Shown here: piece by piece, positions 15,361 to 15,723 of the stretch | Layout of the letters: every line of letters begins with the position of its first letter | How positions within the stretch are numbered: position 1 is the first letter of the stretch | Assembly: GCA_040401695.1 (NCBI GenBank) | Contig: JBBANY010000055.1 | Coordinates: forward strand, 1 to 15,723 | DNA: 15,723 nucleotides | Direction of reading: 5' to 3' | DNA from: F1-20-MAGs119 sp040401695 | GTDB taxonomy: Bacteria > Actinomycetota > Acidimicrobiia > Acidimicrobiales > Ilumatobacteraceae | Program-made: the position numbers and the translations under genes | Notes under the pieces: generated by a model | What the model saw: only the letters and a program-made list of their open reading frames with translations | Database searches by the model: none | Told to the model about the DNA's origin: nothing

Positions 15361-15723
15361 ATGACCATCGACTCGTCCCTCGCCAAGTTTCTGTCCGAAG
15401 CATGCCCGCTCGTCGGTGACACCGGCTACCGCTTCTACTTCACCGCCGAGACGCGCGCCGTCGGGGAGAAGTTGGGCCTGAACGGCATGGAGTTCTATGT
15501 CATCGGTCGTGGCGGTGCGTTGGGTGACTGTGACGGAGCAGCACTCGCCGCGAACTTCGGTTATTTCAACCCTGCGGTCATCGGTGGGGCGTGGGAGTCG
15601 GCGAAGGCGAAGTGTGCGCCGCGCGTCGCGGGGCGCGCGCACCTCGAGTGCAGCGCCGACTTCGGCCGCGCCAAGTTTGCAGGGATTGCGAATCTCGACG
15701 CGTTCGTCGCCGCGGCAGACGCA
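15361..15723 (+). CDS. Probable SCO6745-family protein, 5' part (runs off window)
   Basis: The frame is open from ATG 15361 to the last base, giving 121 residues; the stop lies outside. The sequence GYRFYFTAETRAVGEKLGLNG followed by IGRGGALGDCDGAALAANFG and YFNPAVIGGAWESA resembles the actinobacterial SCO6745 family (helical proteins with a Y-F-x-PE, GL, R-xx-PLG, F-x-F-x-P pattern). Their function is unknown; some resemble helix-turn-helix-associated domains. The match is by memory of the pattern only, and several consensus residues differ. No signal peptide or transmembrane segment is visible. It is divergent from the transporter gene, with 51 bases between the starts, and appears to be leaderless. 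Confidence 0.5.
   Translation, partial: MTIDSSLAKFLSEACPLVGDTGYRFYFTAETRAVGEKLGLNGMEFYVIGRGGALGDCDGAALAANFGYFNPAVIGGAWESAKAKCAPRVAGRAHLECSADFGRAKFAGIANLDAFVAAADA

Noticed and set aside
15310..15642. 111-residue N-terminal extension of the PQ-loop protein
   Set aside because: It is hydrophilic, antisense to the divergent right-edge gene, and precedes a natural GTG just before the first helix.

Overview
The window is a GC-rich, very gene-dense stretch of a bacterial chromosome. The gene families point to Actinomycetota: a mycobacterial-type AhcY and MenB, FtsEX next to prfB, a GlbO-type truncated haemoglobin, and comF directly upstream of secA. An acidimicrobial relative is my best guess, but that is inference from family resemblance. 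No tRNA, rRNA, CRISPR array, insertion sequence or integrase is visible. The longest stretch without a gene is about 100 bases.

Left block (1-3135). The C-terminal part of a phosphomannomutase/phosphoglucomutase, a small Trm112-like protein and adenosylhomocysteinase (ahcY) read rightwards. ahcY is the only gene here with a sizeable leader, and that leader can fold in mutually exclusive ways around its ribosome binding site. A YczE-type membrane protein reads back against ahcY, with 3 bases between the two stop codons.

Central block (3130-10540, plus strand). comF, secA, prfB, ftsE, ftsX, a crotonase-family enzyme and a group II truncated haemoglobin follow each other with gaps of 29 bases or fewer or with overlaps. 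This joins protein export, translation termination and cell division, with two metabolic or stress genes at the tail. It converges on the next block with a 28-base tail-to-tail overlap.

Right block (15309-10513, minus strand). The order of transcription is a seven-helix SWEET-like PQ-loop transporter, an HGGYW-type alpha/beta hydrolase (probable N-formylkynurenine formamidase), kynureninase, an ABM-domain (YgiN-like) monooxygenase, MenB of menaquinone synthesis and a SpoU/TrmH-type RNA methyltransferase. The first three look like one kynurenine-degradation unit (N-formylkynurenine to kynurenine to anthranilate plus alanine). A promoter-like box before the ABM gene suggests that ABM-menB-trmH can be a second unit. 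At the right edge a divergent gene, probably of the SCO6745 family, runs off the window.

The most coherent non-genic signal is a TANNNT box placed 6 or 7 bases before the ATG of four genes that begin transcription units and lack a Shine-Dalgarno sequence. This is the geometry expected of leaderless mRNAs. The main leads for follow-up are the ahcY leader, the 3+1+3 SWEET-like protein coupled to kynurenine genes, and the ABM-menB pairing.
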